A stretch of 17,476 nucleotides of DNA from Bacteroidales bacterium UBA1195 (GTDB taxonomy: Bacteria > Bacteroidota > Bacteroidia > Bacteroidales > WCHB1-69), in NCBI GenBank assembly GCA_002309855.1, contig DBYD01000061.1:19531-37006 (forward strand), in the 5' to 3' direction. The position numbers and the translations under genes were made by a program. Below are positions 7,214 to 14,302 of the stretch, one piece after another; within the stretch, counting starts at the first letter, position 1, and every line of letters starts with the position of its first letter. Under the pieces are notes generated by a model. The model made no database searches. It was not told where the DNA came from and was given only the letters and a program-made list of their open reading frames with translations.

Positions 7214-8218
7214 ATGACTGACATAAAGATAGTTATTGAGCCGTCGGAGCTGACGGATCTGTATGGGGTGAACAACGACAATGTCTCGTTCCTCTCGCGG
7301 CTTTTCCCGCAGTTGAAGCTGGTCGCGCGCGGGACGGAGCTGCGTGCCATGGGCGATGAGGGGCAGTTGGAGGCCTTTTCCGCCTTTTTTGAAAGGATGC
7401 GGCAGTTCCTGCACAAGTACGGGCGGCTCCGTACCGACGACCTGCTCCGTTTGTGGGAGGAGGATGCGCAGGACATAGAGGAGGAAGGCTCCACGGAGGG
7501 CGACCTTATCCTGTACGGAAGGGACGGGAAGGCCATCCGCGCACGCACGCCAAACCAGTTGCGGATGTTGCGCGAGTCGGCTTCAAACGATCTGATATTC
7601 GCCATCGGTCCGGCGGGAACCGGAAAAACCTATACTGCAGTGGCTTTGGCTGTCAAGGCTTTGAAAAATAAGGAGATAAAAAGGATAATACTGACTCGGC
7701 CTGCGGTGGAGGCTGGGGAGAACCTCGGTTTTTTGCCCGGAGACATGCGCGACAAGTTAGACCCATACCTGCAGCCGCTCTATGATGCGCTGAGGGACAT
7801 GCTGCCGCCTCAAAGGTTGCTCTCCTACATGGAGGACAAGACGATAGAGATAGCTCCGCTGGCCTTTATGCGCGGCAGGACGCTTGACCATGCATACGTG
7901 ATATTGGACGAGGCGCAGAATGCGACCGCCACACAGCTTAAGATGTTCCTGACCAGGATGGGAGAGAACGCCAAGTTTTTCATCACTGGGGATGCGACGC
8001 AGGTTGACCTGCCCCGGCATCAGAAATCCGGATTGGTGCAGGCCACCCGGATTTTGAAGGATATACCCGGAATCAGCATGATTTTCATGGATTCGTGCGA
8101 CATTGTCCGCCACCGGCTGGTGACGGCCATTGTCGGAGCGTATGCAAGACAGGAGGCTTTGGAGGAGGCGCAGCGCGCAGCACGTGAGGCGGCCTCGGAA
8201 CAGGAGGGCGCGGAGTGA
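7214..8218 (+). CDS. phoH: PhoH-family ATPase
   Basis: The protein has 334 residues, the usual length for PhoH/YbeZ. An N-terminal domain (about 1-105), which in this family holds a KH-like RNA-binding fold, precedes the P-loop ATPase. The Walker A is GPAGTGKT (132-139, K138). Other landmarks are the PhoH-typical LTRPAVEAGENLGFLPGD, DPYLQPLYDAL and a Walker B, VILDEAQN (D232, E233). FFITGDATQVDLPR and a late IVRHRLV segment follow. Family members are cytoplasmic NTPases linked to RNA processing and ribosome work, often beside ybeY; no ybeY is visible here. The C-terminal tail is acidic and Ala/Glu-rich. The stop overlaps the GTG start of the next gene (GTGA), indicating translational coupling. 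Confidence 0.95.
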   Translation: MTDIKIVIEPSELTDLYGVNNDNVSFLSRLFPQLKLVARGTELRAMGDEGQLEAFSAFFERMRQFLHKYGRLRTDDLLRLWEEDAQDIEEEGSTEGDLILYGRDGKAIRARTPNQLRMLRESASNDLIFAIGPAGTGKTYTAVALAVKALKNKEIKRIILTRPAVEAGENLGFLPGDMRDKLDPYLQPLYDALRDMLPPQRLLSYMEDKTIEIAPLAFMRGRTLDHAYVILDEAQNATATQLKMFLTRMGENAKFFITGDATQVDLPRHQKSGLVQATRILKDIPGISMIFMDSCDIVRHRLVTAIVGAYARQEALEEAQRAAREAASEQEGAE

Positions 8219-8634
8219 GGCACTGTCTGACTGATTATGATGTTAAGGTTCTGATGGGCTTCAACATGTGCCTCCAGAAGAAGAAGAATTTCATGGAGCT
8301 GTACATGCAGGCCTTTCCGGAGCTGGCTGCGCTGGCGGCCAGTGTCAATTCCGACACGGAGGCTTTTGACTGGCTTTTGAAAAACGGTTATCCGGAGTTT
8401 GCCGCCTTGAGCGATTCCATCGATGATGAGGATGAGGCGACCGAATGGCTGGAAAGGTACCATTATGATTTCCTTTCCCTTTTTGCGGCGGCCTGCCGTC
8501 AGGATGAGGCGGCGTTGCAGTGGTTCCGCGAGCGGGATTTGAAGATGTACCTGCTGCTGATAGACACCATCCAGCGCATACTGCTCCAGCAGTCGCTTGA
8601 TGCCTCCAATGTGCACAAGCTTCGCCGGACCTGA
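8215..8634 (+). CDS. Small helical repeat protein coupled to PhoH (function unknown)
   Basis: I do not recognise this 139-residue protein. The GTG at 8215 overlaps the phoH stop by four bases and is preferred for that reason; the first ATG would be 8254 and would lose 13 residues. The product has no signal peptide or membrane helix and looks cytoplasmic and alpha-helical. Residues 35-109 are three tandem 25-residue units that align without gaps: they begin PELAAL, PEFAAL and DFLSLF. Each has Ala at position 16 and Trp at position 19 within an EAFDWL / EATEWL / AALQWF motif. A fourth, diverged unit may begin at KMYLLL (110). Such helical repeats usually bind proteins. The tight coupling to phoH suggests a PhoH partner, but this is inference from position. 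Confidence 0.82.
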   Translation: MRHCLTDYDVKVLMGFNMCLQKKKNFMELYMQAFPELAALAASVNSDTEAFDWLLKNGYPEFAALSDSIDDEDEATEWLERYHYDFLSLFAAACRQDEAALQWFRERDLKMYLLLIDTIQRILLQQSLDASNVHKLRRT

Positions 8635-8649
8635 ATACATTTATAGAAA

Positions 8650-9420
8650 ATGCGCGATAAAATCAATCCAATGGAACCGGTCAATGGCAAGGTCTTTTTC
8701 CTCTCTGACTGTCATTTCGGCCTGCCCGACTGGGATGCCTCACGGGAGAGGGAGGCGCGTCTGTGCGCCTTTCTGGACAGTATTGCGGGCGATGCCACAC
8801 ATCTGTTCCTGCTGGGCGACGTTTTCGACTTCTGGTTCGAATATAGGGACGTGGTCCCTAAGCACTGCCTGCGCTTTCTTGGAAGGCTGGCATCGCTTGT
8901 TGACAGAGGCGTGCAGGTATATTACATTCTTGGCAACCATGACATGTGGAGTTTTTCCTACCTTCAGGATGAGATTGGACTGACACAGATTCGCGGGATT
9001 GTGGATGTTGAGATAAACGGGAAAAAGGTCCGTATGGGGCATGGCGATGCGCTTGATCCCAAAGATTACGGCTACCACATTATCAAGTGGATTTATGCGC
9101 AGCCGTTCAACCAGCGGCTGTTTGCCATGCTGCATCCCCGGCAGGCGTTCAGCCTGGCTCGGGCGGTCTCCTTCAAGAGCCGCCGCGCCCATGAGGAGGC
9201 GGACAAGGTTTTCCGGGGCGAGGAGGAACCCATCATCAGATACTGCCGCGAAGTGCTGCGGCAGCAATCTTTCGATTATTTCGTTTTCGGCCACCGGCAC
9301 CTGCCGTGTGACTATACCCTGACGGAAAAAAGCCGGTACATCAACACGGGGGACTGGATACACCATGCCAGCTACCTGGTGATGGAAAACGGGGAGGCGG
9401 ATTTGAAACGGTTTGCATAA
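8650..9420 (+). CDS. lpxH: UDP-2,3-diacylglucosamine diphosphatase LpxH (metallophosphoesterase)
   Basis: This 256-residue calcineurin-type phosphoesterase has every metal-site motif in order: SDCHFG (D20, H22), GDVFDF (D57, D60), GNHD (N96, H97, D98), GHGD (H131) and GHRH (H215, H217). The FDFWFEYRDVVPK stretch and the length are typical of LpxH, which cleaves UDP-2,3-diacylglucosamine to lipid X and UMP in lipid A synthesis at the inner membrane. The start could be ATG 8650 or, seven codons later, ATG 8671, which lies closer to the first strand; I kept the upstream one. It is the last gene of the plus-strand run, and a strong terminator begins at its stop codon. Confidence 0.9.
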   Translation: MRDKINPMEPVNGKVFFLSDCHFGLPDWDASREREARLCAFLDSIAGDATHLFLLGDVFDFWFEYRDVVPKHCLRFLGRLASLVDRGVQVYYILGNHDMWSFSYLQDEIGLTQIRGIVDVEINGKKVRMGHGDALDPKDYGYHIIKWIYAQPFNQRLFAMLHPRQAFSLARAVSFKSRRAHEEADKVFRGEEEPIIRYCREVLRQQSFDYFVFGHRHLPCDYTLTEKSRYINTGDWIHHASYLVMENGEADLKRFA

Positions 9421-9457
9421 AAAAAAAGTGGTCAGCATTGCTGACCACTTTTTTTTT
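9420..9457. terminator. Bidirectional rho-independent terminator between lpxH and the lipoprotein cluster
   Basis: A perfect 9-bp stem (GTGGTCAGC, 9428-9436, with GCTGACCAC, 9440-9448) has a 3-base loop. It is flanked by an A run (9419-9427) on the left and a T run (9449-9457) on the right. It therefore reads as a terminator on both strands, ending the plus-strand run at lpxH and the minus-strand lipoprotein cluster that stops at 9472. Confidence 0.92.
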
Positions 9458-9471
9458 ACCCTCTGCGGTTA

Positions 9472-10032
9472 TTATTCGTTGCGTTTGAACACCAGTGTGA
9501 GGTTGACGGGAGTGTTGTCCTCAGCGTAGAACATCGGCAGCACGAAGGTGATGGCATCCGTGATGTCGTTGTAGGTGAATTTCAGCTTGGCCGGCACATC
9601 GTTCCCGTTGTTATCCTCGGCCACACCGTCAAGGTATCCGGTATGGGTGGAGCCGTCGTAGGAATAGGTGTAGGAAACGCCGTAAATCTGCTCCAGGGTG
9701 CCCTCTTCGCCACCGTAGGCCTCGATGTTGTCGGGGAAGGAGAAGTGCGCGTAGGCACTGTCGAAGGTCAGACCGAAGACGAGAGTGTCGTTTTGGATGC
9801 CTTGCAGGCAGGTCGAATCCAATCCAAGCATTTTGCTGAGAAAATCAGCGAAGGTCATGCTGAAGGTCCAGTCGGTGTTGCGGAGGTCGGCGGTGGTCTT
9901 TACACGCGTGGGTGTCAAAGGCGTCGAGGGATTGGTGTTGTTGTCGCCCGGGAGAGTGATTTCATCTTTCTGGCAGGCGGTGAAGGAGAGAACCATGGCT
10001 GCGATGGCAGCGAATAAAACTTTTTTGTTCAT
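9472..10032 (-). CDS. Probable surface lipoprotein, last gene of the sigma-factor cluster
   Basis: The 186-residue product starts MNKKVLFAAIAAMVLSFTAC, with lipobox Cys20 followed by QKDEI. The +2 to +6 residues fit the Bacteroidota lipoprotein export signal X-K-(D/E)2-X, so surface exposure is likely. A Thr/Pro/Asn linker precedes a beta-rich domain with LRNTDWTFSM, a Gly-rich FPDNIEAYGGEEG loop, KLKFTYNDITDAITF and a terminal NLTLVFKR. This resembles the lipocalin-like folds of other small Bacteroidales lipoproteins. The start is ATG 10032: the open frame extends to 10116, but the extra residues are Asn/Lys/Ile-rich, come from a direct repeat and would spoil the signal peptide. A gap of 109 bases separates it from the preceding gene, so it may have its own promoter. 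Function unknown. Confidence 0.85.
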   Translation of the reverse strand: MNKKVLFAAIAAMVLSFTACQKDEITLPGDNNTNPSTPLTPTRVKTTADLRNTDWTFSMTFADFLSKMLGLDSTCLQGIQNDTLVFGLTFDSAYAHFSFPDNIEAYGGEEGTLEQIYGVSYTYSYDGSTHTGYLDGVAEDNNGNDVPAKLKFTYNDITDAITFVLPMFYAEDNTPVNLTLVFKRNE

Positions 10033-10043
10033 TTTGATAATAA

Positions 10044-10078
10044 TTTGTGATTTGTTATTGTTTTGTGATTTGTTATTG
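10044..10078. repeat. 17-bp direct repeat in the leader of the 9472-10032 lipoprotein gene
   Basis: On the plus strand TTTGTGATTTGTTATTG occurs at 10044-10060 and again at 10062-10078, one base apart (period 18). It ends 11 bases upstream of the minus-strand ATG at 10032, so on that strand it forms an A/C-rich leader with two copies of a CAATAACAAATCACAAA unit. It may bind a regulator or simply keep the leader unstructured. Confidence 0.7.
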
Positions 10079-10141
10079 ATTCGTATTCGTATGTAAAGAC
10101 GTAAAAAATGGGTCAAAAACTACAAGGAAATGTGAAAATAT

Positions 10142-10972
10142 TTATTTGGTATCCGCAATAGATTCAAAACGAAGCTGATAAAAATATTCACCCTCTTCTG
10201 TCCCTTTTTCGTTGCGCGAGAGAATCATGGTGCTGGGGGTAATCCAGCTGACGTTCCAGCTTGTTCCGCCCGGCAGCAGTTCGCTGCTGAGCTCACCGTC
10301 GTCCGAAAGCGTCCATTTGCTTTTGTCGGTGGCAGTGGTGCTGTCCATGCCAAGAACCGTCAGTGTCAATGTCCCGTCTGCGGAGAAGGTGTAGTACATG
10401 GTGCCGCCACCTGCTTCCGGTTCATACAGGTCGTTGTGCTTGATGTTTCCGTCCGCATCCAGTTGTGACATCACCAGGCACTTGAAGTGCCAGGTTCCGA
10501 GGATGCTGGCCAAGGTGTGTTGGGAGGGTGCGGTGGCGTAGGCCTTGCCGTTCCATGTGCCGGATTTTTTGTCGTAGGAAACGCATACCGTCAGTCCCTG
10601 TTTTTCCATCTTTTTCATCCATTCCTTCATCTCCTCGCGGCTGGTGGTGCTGAGAGTCTGGTTGTTTTTGACAGCCTCTTCCCCAGTTGCCTTGATACAG
10701 CGCTGCTGGCTTATGTTGCAGAAGGAGACTTCGCTGCCGTTGTAAGCCTGGTCGCATAGCCTGTCCAGCATGGCATCCCATTCCGATTCGGTGGCCAGTG
10801 TCCGGCGGTTTTCGTTGCCGCCCACTGTGTAAATGATGACACGTTCTATGGCGGTATTGTCTCCGTTGCCATTGGTTGTTCCGTTGTCGATGGTCGTGTT
10901 GTTTTTCTCGCACGCCATGAAGATGGCAGCCAATGCCGTTAATAATAAGGTAAGTCTTAATGTATTTTTCAT
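10142..10972 (-). CDS. Two-domain lipoprotein with C-terminal lipocalin-like domain
   Basis: This is a 276-residue lipoprotein with lipobox FMAC (Cys21) and an Asn/Thr/Gly-rich linker. Its first domain (about 42-155) contains TESEWDAMLDRL, a VSFCNISQ strand and TSREEMKEWMKKMEKQGLTV. The segment after it, YDKKSGTWNGKAYATAP, is one I recall from uncharacterised Bacteroidales lipoproteins. The second domain begins LASILGTWHFKCLVM, continues with MYYTFSADGTLTLTV, WTLSDDGEL and WITPSTMILSR, and reads as lipocalin-like. The product should sit in the cell envelope; no catalytic residues are evident. Its ATG lies two bases after the stop of the upstream lipoprotein gene, so the two are clearly in one transcript and possibly translationally coupled. 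Confidence 0.85.
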   Translation of the reverse strand: MKNTLRLTLLLTALAAIFMACEKNNTTIDNGTTNGNGDNTAIERVIIYTVGGNENRRTLATESEWDAMLDRLCDQAYNGSEVSFCNISQQRCIKATGEEAVKNNQTLSTTSREEMKEWMKKMEKQGLTVCVSYDKKSGTWNGKAYATAPSQHTLASILGTWHFKCLVMSQLDADGNIKHNDLYEPEAGGGTMYYTFSADGTLTLTVLGMDSTTATDKSKWTLSDDGELSSELLPGGTSWNVSWITPSTMILSRNEKGTEEGEYFYQLRFESIADTK

Positions 10973-10974
10973 CT

Positions 10975-11400
10975 CTAATGCGTGTTTTTTGTTCTTTCCA
11001 ATTGGTAATCAATCAGGGCGTCGTATTGAGCCTCCGTTTCGATGCGGTAAAAACCGATTGTGCGTCTGCTGTAGGAGGCAATGACGCGCATCACGGGATT
11101 GCCTGTCCATTGTGTGCGCAGGGCAGGGGTGTCAATCTTGCCGATCCAGCTAACCTTACCCTCTTCGCAACGGATGTCGAATTCCTCCGTCAGCCGCTGC
11201 CAGGCCTGTTCGCTCTCGGCTTGCAGCATCACCACATCCACACGTACCGTGTCGCTTAGCTTGAAGCCGTTTACCTGCGCCACTTTCAGCTCCTGTTGTG
11301 CGGCGTAATGTTGATAGAGCGCGCACTCGGGCTGTCTTTCCTGGCGGGCACACCCCATCAGAAGGGCCAACGGCAACAATATGTATAAAACTTTTTTCAT
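10975..11400 (-). CDS. Small lipoprotein in the ECF sigma operon
   Basis: The 141-residue protein begins MKKVLYILLPLALLMGC, with lipobox LMGC and Cys17, giving a mature protein of about 125 residues. I do not recognise the family. The mature part has VRVDVVMLQAESEQAWQRL, an FDIRCEEGKVSWIGKI strand pair, and near the end IGFYRIETEAQYDALIDYQ. This last piece resembles the TESEWDAMLD segment of the next lipoprotein. ATG 11400 is preferred over TTG 11406, which would only add two residues. It lies 16 bases after the stop of the membrane protein gene. By position it could be the envelope sensor or ligand of the sigma/anti-sigma pair; this is inference. Confidence 0.8.
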   Translation of the reverse strand: MKKVLYILLPLALLMGCARQERQPECALYQHYAAQQELKVAQVNGFKLSDTVRVDVVMLQAESEQAWQRLTEEFDIRCEEGKVSWIGKIDTPALRTQWTGNPVMRVIASYSRRTIGFYRIETEAQYDALIDYQLERTKNTH

Positions 11401-11416
11401 TTCCAATGGCTTTTTG

Positions 11417-11698
11417 TCAGGCTTCCATTAAAAGTGCGTCGGCCAACTCATCCCAGTACTGGTCTGTGATGTCCGGCCGGTTGCAGTAGATGGCTGTATG
11501 GTTTTTGTCAGTTGCTGAAGGCTGTGGAAGGGTCAGCAGGGGCAGGGCCACAGCGGCCACTGCCACAAATAAGGCGGCCGCCCCCAGCCTGCGTTGGCGG
11601 TTGCGGTGCCATATGGGGTATTCCTCCAACAGGCGGGTTGCATGCGGTGCCGCTGCTGCACGTTGCCACAGCGTGTCAAATTCCTGTTCTGTCATCAT
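11417..11698 (-). CDS. Small single-pass membrane protein, probable anti-sigma factor
   Basis: The 93-residue product has a cytoplasmic-type N-terminus (about 1-37, helical, with TLWQRAAAAP and YPIWHRNRQRR), one membrane helix (about 38-57, LGAAALFVAVAAVALPLLTL) and a short outer tail ending in an acidic helix. The ATG at 11698 overlaps the sigma-factor stop (ATGA); GTG 11704 and ATG 11695 are alternatives. A small membrane protein translationally coupled to an ECF sigma gene is the classic position of an anti-sigma factor. It lacks the zinc-binding HxxxCxxC of ZAS-type anti-sigma factors and the large periplasmic FecR domain common in Bacteroidota. The role is therefore inferred from position and topology only. 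Confidence 0.75.
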   Translation of the reverse strand: MMTEQEFDTLWQRAAAAPHATRLLEEYPIWHRNRQRRLGAAALFVAVAAVALPLLTLPQPSATDKNHTAIYCNRPDITDQYWDELADALLMEA

Positions 11699-12162
11699 GT
11701 CCACTCCTTTCTTATTTTGTCTTTTATTCTTACCAGTTTCACACTTACGTTTTTCACCGTCATCCCAAGCGCTTTGGCAATCTCTTCGTAACTGTAGCCT
11801 TCAAGCTGCATCGTTACCAATGTGCGGTCAGGTTCCGGCAGCAGGGCGATCCGTTCGTGCAGCTCCTGCACTTTGCTTCGGTCCTCCTCCTTGGTGTCAT
11901 ATTCTTCCGGCAGGTTTTCGCTTACCGGTGTGCGCCGCAGGTCGTCAATTATGGCGTTGCGTGCAATCTTCCACACCAGTGACACCTGTCGTGGCCCCTT
12001 CGATAGCGTGTACAGCTTTTCGCGGTTAAGCCACAATGCCACTGATACCTCTTGCAGAAGGTCTTCAATGGTTGTACCTCGCCGTTGGTACCGCCTGCAG
12101 AGATTGAAGATCAATCCGCGATAACGGTGAAGCAGGACATCAAATGGATCGTTCGTACTCAC
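11695..12162 (-). CDS. ECF-type RNA polymerase sigma factor
   Basis: This is a 155-residue sigma-70-like protein. Region 2 (about 10-75) has LLHRYRGLIFNLCRRY, the core-binding EDLLQEV (33-39) and a VWKIARNAIIDDLRR segment, which usually contacts the -10 element. Region 4 (about 100-153) has LPEPDRTLVTMQLEGYSYEEIAKALGM-type helix-turn-helix residues followed by NVSVKLVRIKDKI, which usually contacts the -35 element. Regions 1 and 3 are absent, as expected for ECF sigma factors. There is no in-frame ATG near the start; GTG 12162 gives MSTNDPFD, and TTG 12189 would add nine hydrophobic residues that look out of place. It heads an operon with a coupled membrane protein and lipoproteins. It lies 120 bases downstream of htpG with no clear terminator between. 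Confidence 0.92.
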   Translation of the reverse strand: MSTNDPFDVLLHRYRGLIFNLCRRYQRRGTTIEDLLQEVSVALWLNREKLYTLSKGPRQVSLVWKIARNAIIDDLRRTPVSENLPEEYDTKEEDRSKVQELHERIALLPEPDRTLVTMQLEGYSYEEIAKALGMTVKNVSVKLVRIKDKIRKEWT

Positions 12163-12282
12163 ATTGATTATAACGTAAAAAAAAGCCAAAAAACTACACC
12201 TTCCGCTTTTTTTTTCGGCGTAATTTTTCGGCTGTTGGTTTTAAGTTGATCCGGGATGTCCCGAAGGGCTTCCTTTTGTCAG

Positions 12283-14163
12283 CTACCGGATCATCCCCAC
12301 GCTCCGTTCGATGAACTTCGACAACGCCTCGCCCTTGAGCATCTGCTGGGAGAGCAGTGCCAAGTCGATCAGCTGCGAGCATACCTCCTTCGCGTGCGCT
12401 TCGTCGCTGTCGGCAAGCAGTGCGGCCACGACAGGGTGGTTTGTGTTGACCGTCAGGTTGCACTTTTCCTCGCCCATGCCGTAGAAGGATGGCTGTCCGC
12501 TTATTTTCTGCATGTCGTTCCAGCGGCGCATGAACTCCGGCTTGGTGATGTATATCGGCAGGTCATTCTCCTGCATGTTCTCCAAAATCACCGTGAACTT
12601 GTCGGCGGGAACCTGTTTCTCAAACAGCTCCTTCAGCTTTTTCTGCTCCTCCTCGCTGAATTTTGAGGGCAGCGCCTCCTCCTTCTGAATCAGCTTGTCC
12701 ATCACATCGGCATCGATGCGGGCGAAGCTTATCTTCTCCTTTTTCTGCTCCAGGAAGTTGATGAAGTGCACATCGAGAATGCCGTCAAGCAGCAGCACAT
12801 CGTAGCCCTTGGCCTTGGCCTCCTGGCATGGGGCGTACTGTTCCTCCATGTTTGTGGCGTACAGGTGCACCAGCGTGCCGTTCTTGTCCTTCTGCAGGGT
12901 CTCGATCTTCTTTTCGTATTCGTCGATGGTGAAATAGTTGCCCTCGGTGTTTTTCAGCAGCATGAACTTTTCGGCACGCTCGAAGAATTTCTCGTCGGTG
13001 AGCACGCCGTACTGCATGAAGGTCCTGATGTCGTCCCATTTCTTCTCAAAGTCGGCGCGGTCATTCTTGAACATCTCCTCAAGCTTGTCAGCCACCTTTT
13101 TGGTAATATGGGCGGAAATCTTCTTGACATTGCTGTCGCTCTGCAGGTAGCTGCGGCTCACGTTCAGCGGGATGTCGGGGGAGTCGATGACGCCGTGCAG
13201 CAGCATCAGGAACTCTGGCACGATGCCCTCCACATTGTCGGTGATGAAGACCTGGTTGCAGTAGAGCTGGATCTTGTCCTTCTGCACCTCGATGCGCTCC
13301 TTGGCCTTCGGGAAATAGAGGATGCCGGTCAGCTGGAACGGGTATTCGATGTTGATGTGGATGTGGAACAGCGGCTGGTCGAAGCTGTATGGGTATAGTT
13401 CGCGGTAGAATTTGTCGTAGTCCTCATCTTTGAGCTCGGAGGGGTTCTGTTTCCACAACGGCTTGGTGTTGTTGATGATCCTTGGGACCTCAATCTCCTT
13501 TTCCTTCTCCTCGCCTTCGGGCTTCTCCCATTTTTTCTCGTTTCCGAAACGCACCGGTACCGGCAGGAACTTGCCGTATTTCTTCAGCAGGTTCAGGATC
13601 CGGATCTCATCCAGGAACTCTTTGGCCTCATCCGAGATGTGCAGGATGACATCAGTGCCGCGCTCCGCCTTTTTCCCCTCTTCAAGCGTGAATTCGGTGT
13701 TGCCGTCGCACTCCCAGTGCACCGCGGGAGCATCCTGATAGGATTTTGTGAGTATCTCCACGCGGTCCGACACCATGAAGGCGGAATAGAATCCGAGGCC
13801 GAAATGGCCGATCAGCTTGGCCGCGTCAGCTTCCTTGTATTTGTCCAAGAACTCGCTGGCTCCGGAAAATGCTATGTTGTTGATGTAGCGCTCCACCTCG
13901 TCGGCGGTCATGCCGATGCCCTTGTCGGAGATGACAAGAGTCTTTTTCTTCTCATCAAGACGGATTTCAATGGTGGTGTCGCCGATCTCCCCCTGGATCT
14001 TGCCCATGGAGGCCAATGTCTGGAGTTTTAATGTGGCATCCACCGCGTTGGAGACCAGTTCGCGCAGGAATATCTCATTGTCAGAGTACAGGAACTTTTT
14101 GATTACTGGAAAAATGTTTTCGGTCTGCACGCTGATGCTGCCTTTTTTCTGTTCTTTTGCCAT
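12283..14163 (-). CDS. htpG: Molecular chaperone HtpG (Hsp90)
   Basis: The 626-residue protein matches the length of E. coli HtpG. The N-terminal GHKL ATPase domain has ELVSNAVDA (E35, N39), DKGIGM (D80), the lid motif GHFGLGFYSAFM and GTDVILHI. The middle domain carries NTKPLWKQNPSEL, LYCNQVFITDNVEGIVPEFL and the RSYLQSD arginine loop. The C-terminal dimerisation region ends in SKFIERSVGMIR. It is a cytoplasmic ATP-driven chaperone. The start is ATG 14163 (MAKEQKKGSISVQTE). Upstream it faces the zinc-ribbon gene across 236 bases; I could not identify a CIRCE element or a clear -7 box on the htpG side. Its stop lies 120 bases before the ECF sigma gene. Confidence 0.97.
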   Translation of the reverse strand: MAKEQKKGSISVQTENIFPVIKKFLYSDNEIFLRELVSNAVDATLKLQTLASMGKIQGEIGDTTIEIRLDEKKKTLVISDKGIGMTADEVERYINNIAFSGASEFLDKYKEADAAKLIGHFGLGFYSAFMVSDRVEILTKSYQDAPAVHWECDGNTEFTLEEGKKAERGTDVILHISDEAKEFLDEIRILNLLKKYGKFLPVPVRFGNEKKWEKPEGEEKEKEIEVPRIINNTKPLWKQNPSELKDEDYDKFYRELYPYSFDQPLFHIHINIEYPFQLTGILYFPKAKERIEVQKDKIQLYCNQVFITDNVEGIVPEFLMLLHGVIDSPDIPLNVSRSYLQSDSNVKKISAHITKKVADKLEEMFKNDRADFEKKWDDIRTFMQYGVLTDEKFFERAEKFMLLKNTEGNYFTIDEYEKKIETLQKDKNGTLVHLYATNMEEQYAPCQEAKAKGYDVLLLDGILDVHFINFLEQKKEKISFARIDADVMDKLIQKEEALPSKFSEEEQKKLKELFEKQVPADKFTVILENMQENDLPIYITKPEFMRRWNDMQKISGQPSFYGMGEEKCNLTVNTNHPVVAALLADSDEAHAKEVCSQLIDLALLSQQMLKGEALSKFIERSVGMIR

Positions 14164-14294
14164 AATTATTCGATTTTAAACACGAGGGTCTCCATATCAA
14201 ATGCCGTACCAAAGCGCAGGAACTGACAAGATGGCAGCAGACAAAAATTTTTTACAAAAATCCGCCGGAATATGTTTTGTATTGGTAAAAACAT

Positions 14295-14302
14295 TATTTT
14301 TG
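14295..14302 (+). promoter_or_regulatory. Bacteroidota -7 promoter box for the zinc-ribbon operon
   Basis: TATTTTTG followed by CA matches TAnnTTTG. TTTTG at 14275-14279 could be the -33 element, but it is 15 bases away rather than the usual 19-21. Transcription would start near 14310, giving a leader of about 90 bases before ATG 14400. This box lies in the 236-base divergent gap between htpG and the zinc-ribbon gene, in which I see nothing else definite. Confidence 0.55.

Noticed and set aside
10033..10116. N-terminal extension of the 186-residue lipoprotein to 10116
   Set aside because: The extra residues are coded by the direct repeat and would bury the clear signal peptide MNKKVLFAAIAAM; ATG 10032 is right.
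12163..12189. TTG start at 12189 for the ECF sigma factor
   Set aside because: It would add a short hydrophobic stretch (AFFYVIIN) not expected in a sigma factor; GTG 12162 gives a normal N-terminus.
12190..12282. Terminator between htpG and the ECF sigma gene
   Set aside because: Small GC palindromes (for example CCCTTCGGG and CGGGACATCCCG on the minus strand) are present, but none is followed by a T-run, so separation of the two genes is left open.
14164..14294. CIRCE or other heat-shock operator upstream of htpG
   Set aside because: No long inverted repeat or convincing TAnnTTTG box on the minus strand could be found by eye.
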